The translations under genes and the position numbers were made by a program. DNA of 8,241 nt from Sutterella sp. GTDB lineage: Bacteria; Pseudomonadota; Gammaproteobacteria; Burkholderiales; Burkholderiaceae_F. The stretch lies in the NCBI GenBank assembly GCA_020025915.1, contig JAHHRH010000060.1, positions 1 to 8,241 of the forward strand, in the 5' to 3' direction. The notes beneath the pieces were generated by a model, which saw only the letters and a list, made by a program, of their open reading frames with translations, searched no databases and was not told the DNA's origin. Shown here one piece after another: positions 5,934-8,241 of the stretch. Positions within the stretch are counted from its first letter, which is position 1. Each line of letters begins with the position of its first letter.

Positions 5934-6194
5934 ATGGGAATTAATCGTCGAACTTTGATCCAAACGATCCTTGCCATCCCTGTTGTAGTCCTTTCTGACC
6001 GAGCCAACGCCGTGGTGCACAAGGCAATTGCTGGCCCCATGTCTCATCCTGCGCCTACCATCTTTGAAGCGAATCTTCGTTGGGCAATGGATGCCGAACT
6101 CACACGCTGCAGACGTTATGGCGCACAAGATGCCATGCCAGCCTTCAAAGCAAATAGACACAGACAGCCGTGTATCATGTATGTCGGTATCTAA
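5934..6194 (+). CDS. small protein with predicted Tat signal, function unknown
   Basis: An 86-residue protein that I do not recognise. The N terminus MGINRRTLIQTILAIPVVVL has twin arginines followed by a hydrophobic core, and SDRANA-V (residues 21-27) gives an AxA-like cleavage site, so Tat export is plausible. The mature part would be only about 60 residues: polar, with two cysteines (in TRCRRYG and RQPCIMY) and no CxxCH heme motif. Start: ATG 5934 has GAGG 5 nt upstream and is better than the TTG at 5907, which would add nine residues before the signal. It could be a complete small periplasmic protein, or the front end of a larger Tat protein cut short by rearrangement next to the element debris. 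It converges on the flavoprotein gene, with 15 nt between the two stops. Confidence 0.5.
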   Translation: MGINRRTLIQTILAIPVVVLSDRANAVVHKAIAGPMSHPAPTIFEANLRWAMDAELTRCRRYGAQDAMPAFKANRHRQPCIMYVGI

Positions 6195-6199
6195 AACAC

Positions 6200-6231
6200 T
6201 CGACGAGGTTTAACGTGACATCCGTCGTCGA
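6200..6231. terminator. weak inverted repeat between converging genes
   Basis: TCGACGA (6200-6206) and TCGTCGA (6225-6231) form a perfect 7-bp stem with an 18-nt loop containing the flavoprotein stop codon. On the minus strand GTGTTTTAG follows, a poor T tract. It might end leftward transcription; the evidence is thin. Confidence 0.25.
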
Positions 6232-7529
6232 CCTGTTGGACGCTTTCGACCAGCCCACACCAGTGTCCGTGCGGCAATACGTCCAAAGACCGCAGCGGAG
6301 GCTAAAAGGTCACCATAAAGCGCATGTTCGCCATGAATGCCGCCCGTAACATCACCCGCAGCAGTCAGGCCTTCGATCGGTTGTCCATAGCGATCTAGGA
6401 CCTGTGCTGTCTGATTTATTTCGATGCCGCCATAACTTGTGATGAGCTTAGGTGTGAGCTTGCTCAATGAAAAAGGCTTCTCAATCACACGTAAAAGTCT
6501 GGGATCACGCCCCAATGGATCAGGGCGCTCAAGCATTACGCTTTCGTTAAAGCGTTCAAGCGCCCGCATGAGTAATTGTTCTAACACGGGTTGCACCACT
6601 GGATCACGATGATCTTGACCATGCGCAATCATCCAAGCCACACTCTCAGGTTGACGTAAGACCGCTTGCAAAATTTCAGTCTTTTGCAGATCTTCACGAA
6701 CAAAACGTTCCCCTAAGCGATTCACCAAAATGAAGCGCGACGGATCGTTTGGTATACCAAAGGTCGATGACGTACACCCAACTTCAAAGTAACTCATCCC
6801 CACAAGGCCTGCCCCAATGTCGGTCGCGGCCTGATGCATGATGCCTTCTGCCCCGTTGTCAAACCAAGGGGCGATGCGAGCAAGCCCTGGAGCATAAAGC
6901 GCCATCATGGATGAGTTACGAATAAAACTGCCGCTCGCTAAAACCACTCCACAATGCGCATGACACGTAAAGGGTTGCCCTCGACACACGCCTTCAACTC
7001 CTGTGACCGAGCCGTCATGCCCATCTTGTCCATCCGAACGCCTCGCACGCAAAAGAGTTTGCACCTCCGCCTCAGTGACGATCGGCACATCAAAGGGTTC
7101 TAATGCCCGTAAAAGCGCTTCAATATAAGCAGCGCCACTGTGTTGAATGGGTTTATGCGTTCGAGGAAAGTGGCTCCCTTGCGCTCGATAAATGCGATCT
7201 TCAAACTGCACACCAATCGTCTCGAGCCATTGCTGCGTCCCATAAGCTTCGTAGCAAAGCGTTTTCAAAAGCAATTCGCGACCTTTATCGCCTGAGCGCT
7301 TCAAAGCCTGTCGGAAGTGTTTTTCTGGGCTATCTTCAATCCCCAAAGGGATCTGCCGCCCCGAGTCAACGGCATTAAAACCCCCATATGAATGGGCTGT
7401 CGCGCCACCCGGCTTATCGGCTTTTTCAAAGACAATAGGGATAAGACCAAACTCTGCCACCGTGAGTGCTGCAGACAATCCTGCGAGCCCGGCTCCCACA
7501 ATGACAACATCATAACCAGTTCCAGGCAT
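6210..7529 (-). CDS. fumarate-reductase-like FAD flavoprotein, substrate unknown
   Basis: A 439-residue cytosolic flavoprotein of the FAD-binding_2 family (fumarate reductase/succinate dehydrogenase flavoprotein-like), without a signal peptide or heme domain. The Rossmann motif VIVGAGLAGLSAA (9-21), FEK with E35, and KPGGATAHSYGG (39-50) bind FAD; a second FAD contact is the C-terminal GLTAAGDVTGGIHG (387-400) plus AAVFGRIAA (412-420). The middle holds LGERFVRED (272-280), which lines up with the GKRFVNE region. By eye the residues that do fumarate chemistry in flavocytochrome c are not kept: the His before TMGG is Thr in ITSYGG (363-368), the Arg of NRLGG is Ala in EHALYG (401-406), and no TRD arginine follows RFVRED. 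Another substrate, or loss of activity, is likely. It begins 2 nt after the regulator's stop and is probably co-transcribed with it. Its ATG has only a distant GGAG. Confidence 0.85.
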   Translation of the reverse strand: MPGTGYDVVIVGAGLAGLSAALTVAEFGLIPIVFEKADKPGGATAHSYGGFNAVDSGRQIPLGIEDSPEKHFRQALKRSGDKGRELLLKTLCYEAYGTQQWLETIGVQFEDRIYRAQGSHFPRTHKPIQHSGAAYIEALLRALEPFDVPIVTEAEVQTLLRARRSDGQDGHDGSVTGVEGVCRGQPFTCHAHCGVVLASGSFIRNSSMMALYAPGLARIAPWFDNGAEGIMHQAATDIGAGLVGMSYFEVGCTSSTFGIPNDPSRFILVNRLGERFVREDLQKTEILQAVLRQPESVAWMIAHGQDHRDPVVQPVLEQLLMRALERFNESVMLERPDPLGRDPRLLRVIEKPFSLSKLTPKLITSYGGIEINQTAQVLDRYGQPIEGLTAAGDVTGGIHGEHALYGDLLASAAVFGRIAARTLVWAGRKRPTGRRRMSR

Positions 7530-7531
7530 CG

Positions 7532-8164
7532 TTATTCAATGGCTCCAAGGCGACGTAGTTGCGTAATGATCTGCGAGACACCTACAGCATGCTTAACACC
7601 TAACTTTTGACAGACATTCGATCGATGCACTTGTACCGTACGATCCGCAATCCCAAGGCGATCAGCAATTACTTTGTTCATCAAACCTTCGCTCACAAGC
7701 ATCGCAACTTGCCGTTCACGAGGGCTCAGCACTTTCCAAGCTTCAAGCGTAGCGTCTTGAGCAATACTCGCCTCGAACTCTTCAAAACTCTGGCTCACGG
7801 CCATCTCAATACTTGACAACAGCTTTTCGTCCACGATGGGCTTTGTTAGAAAGTCAATCGCACCACGACGAATGGCTTTAACAGCCATTTCAATATCACC
7901 GTGCGCACTCACAAAGATGACGGGTAGACGATGGCTAAGTTCTAATAGTTTTTCATGGAGTTCCATACCCGTAAGCCCCGTCATGCGCACATCAAAAATG
8001 CCGCACCCTGGGATCGATGGGTCATCCAACTCTAAAAAGGCTTCAGCGCTCGGGTAAGTTCTCACGAGCCACCCTTCGCTTTCAATCAAAAACTTATATG
8101 ATTCGCGAACCCCCGCATCGTCATCAACAATACGGATCACTGCACGGGCTTTACGACTATCCAC
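7532..8164 (-). CDS. FixJ-type response regulator with LuxR/NarL HTH output domain
   Basis: A 210-residue two-component regulator that binds DNA after phosphorylation by a histidine kinase. The receiver domain (about 9-125) has the acidic triad DDD (14-16), phospho-acceptor D58 in GIFDVRM, S85 in FVSAHGD and K108 in FLTKP. The linker is followed by a LuxR-type HTH (about 144-205) with LSPRERQVAMLVSEG (146-160) and the recognition-helix region ADRTVQVHRSNV (173-184). The architecture and length fit FixJ/TodT-like regulators. The GTG start at 8164 is supported by AGGA 8 nt upstream. It sits first in a two-gene operon with the flavoprotein, so it probably controls that gene or a linked pathway. 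No partner kinase is in the window, and an IS-like end-hairpin lies only 31 nt upstream of the start. Confidence 0.92.
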   Translation of the reverse strand: MDSRKARAVIRIVDDDAGVRESYKFLIESEGWLVRTYPSAEAFLELDDPSIPGCGIFDVRMTGLTGMELHEKLLELSHRLPVIFVSAHGDIEMAVKAIRRGAIDFLTKPIVDEKLLSSIEMAVSQSFEEFEASIAQDATLEAWKVLSPRERQVAMLVSEGLMNKVIADRLGIADRTVQVHRSNVCQKLGVKHAVGVSQIITQLRRLGAIE

Positions 8165-8172
8165 GATTGTTT

Positions 8173-8176
8173 TCCT
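8173..8176 (-). promoter_or_regulatory. ribosome-binding site of the response regulator
   Basis: AGGA on the minus strand lies 8 nt before the GTG at 8164. It supports this start over later in-frame GTG codons. Confidence 0.55.
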
Positions 8177-8181
8177 GTTCT

Positions 8182-8215
8182 AAAAAAGTGAACTACTCGT
8201 GCCTAAAGGCACGAG
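8182..8215 (-). mobile_element. IS200/IS605-style right-end hairpin upstream of the response regulator
   Basis: CTCGTGCC-TTTA-GGCACGAG on the minus strand (8196-8215) is a perfect 8-bp stem with a TTTA loop. It is preceded by GGAAG and followed by TAGTTCAC and six T (8182-8187). This arrangement is typical of the right end of IS200/IS605 elements, where the hairpin closes the omega-RNA/tnpB 3' region. A tnpB would then lie to the right, outside the window. The T run 8 nt after the stem also allows a read as a leaky terminator for something further right. Confidence 0.5.
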
Positions 8216-8241
8216 CTTCCAAAACAACAAACTAAACCGGA

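Noticed and set aside
6210..7529. Calling the flavoprotein a fumarate reductase
   Set aside because: Family membership is clear, but the catalytic Arg/His positions appear substituted and no heme or FMN partner domain is present, so the specific name is not supported.
1..8241. CRISPR array, toxin-antitoxin pair or phage-defence system
   Set aside because: The repeats are two-copy inverted or dispersed, with no regular spacers. No nuclease, cas, toxin or phage gene was recognised.

Overview
The window looks like a piece of a proteobacterial chromosome, probably a betaproteobacterium of the Sutterellaceae/Burkholderiales type. That guess rests on gene style only: a TRAP transporter, a soluble fumarate-reductase-like flavoprotein and a FixJ-type regulator, at moderate GC. 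No rRNA or tRNA marker is present to confirm it. No CRISPR array, rRNA or tRNA was seen.

Left block (1-2580, minus strand): a TSUP/TauE-SafE permease (304-1104) and an AlaX-type alanyl-tRNA editing protein (1254-2426). A strong intrinsic terminator (1195-1225) separates them, so they are two transcripts. A perfect 32-bp inverted repeat (10-41 and 2549-2580) brackets this block. Both copies can be read as the start of the same short coding sequence (MRTNPFSPSM).

Middle block (2633-5804, plus strand): a complete TRAP transporter, dctP (2879-3880), dctM (3895-5178) and dctQ (5189-5695), in the less common order P-M-Q. Two outward-pointing scraps of what looks like the 3' end of an IS200/IS605 tnpB gene flank it (2633-2706 minus, 5712-5743 plus). 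They match at 29 of 32 bases.

Right block: a small predicted Tat-signal protein (5934-6194, plus) of unknown function converges on a two-gene minus-strand operon. That operon holds a FixJ/NarL-type response regulator (7532-8164) followed 2 nt later by a fumarate-reductase-like FAD flavoprotein (6210-7529). By eye the flavoprotein lacks the usual fumarate-reductase catalytic Arg/His residues. A perfect hairpin of IS605 right-end style (8196-8215) sits just upstream of the regulator's GTG start, and no sensor kinase is visible.

Working together (inference): the TRAP system would import a small carboxylate, and the flavoprotein might oxidise or reduce an organic acid under control of the response regulator. 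Nothing in the sequence ties the transporter substrate to the flavoprotein. The main theme beyond ordinary genes is modular insertion-sequence debris and inverted repeats at almost every gene-block boundary. I did not find a convincing new defence or mobile system.
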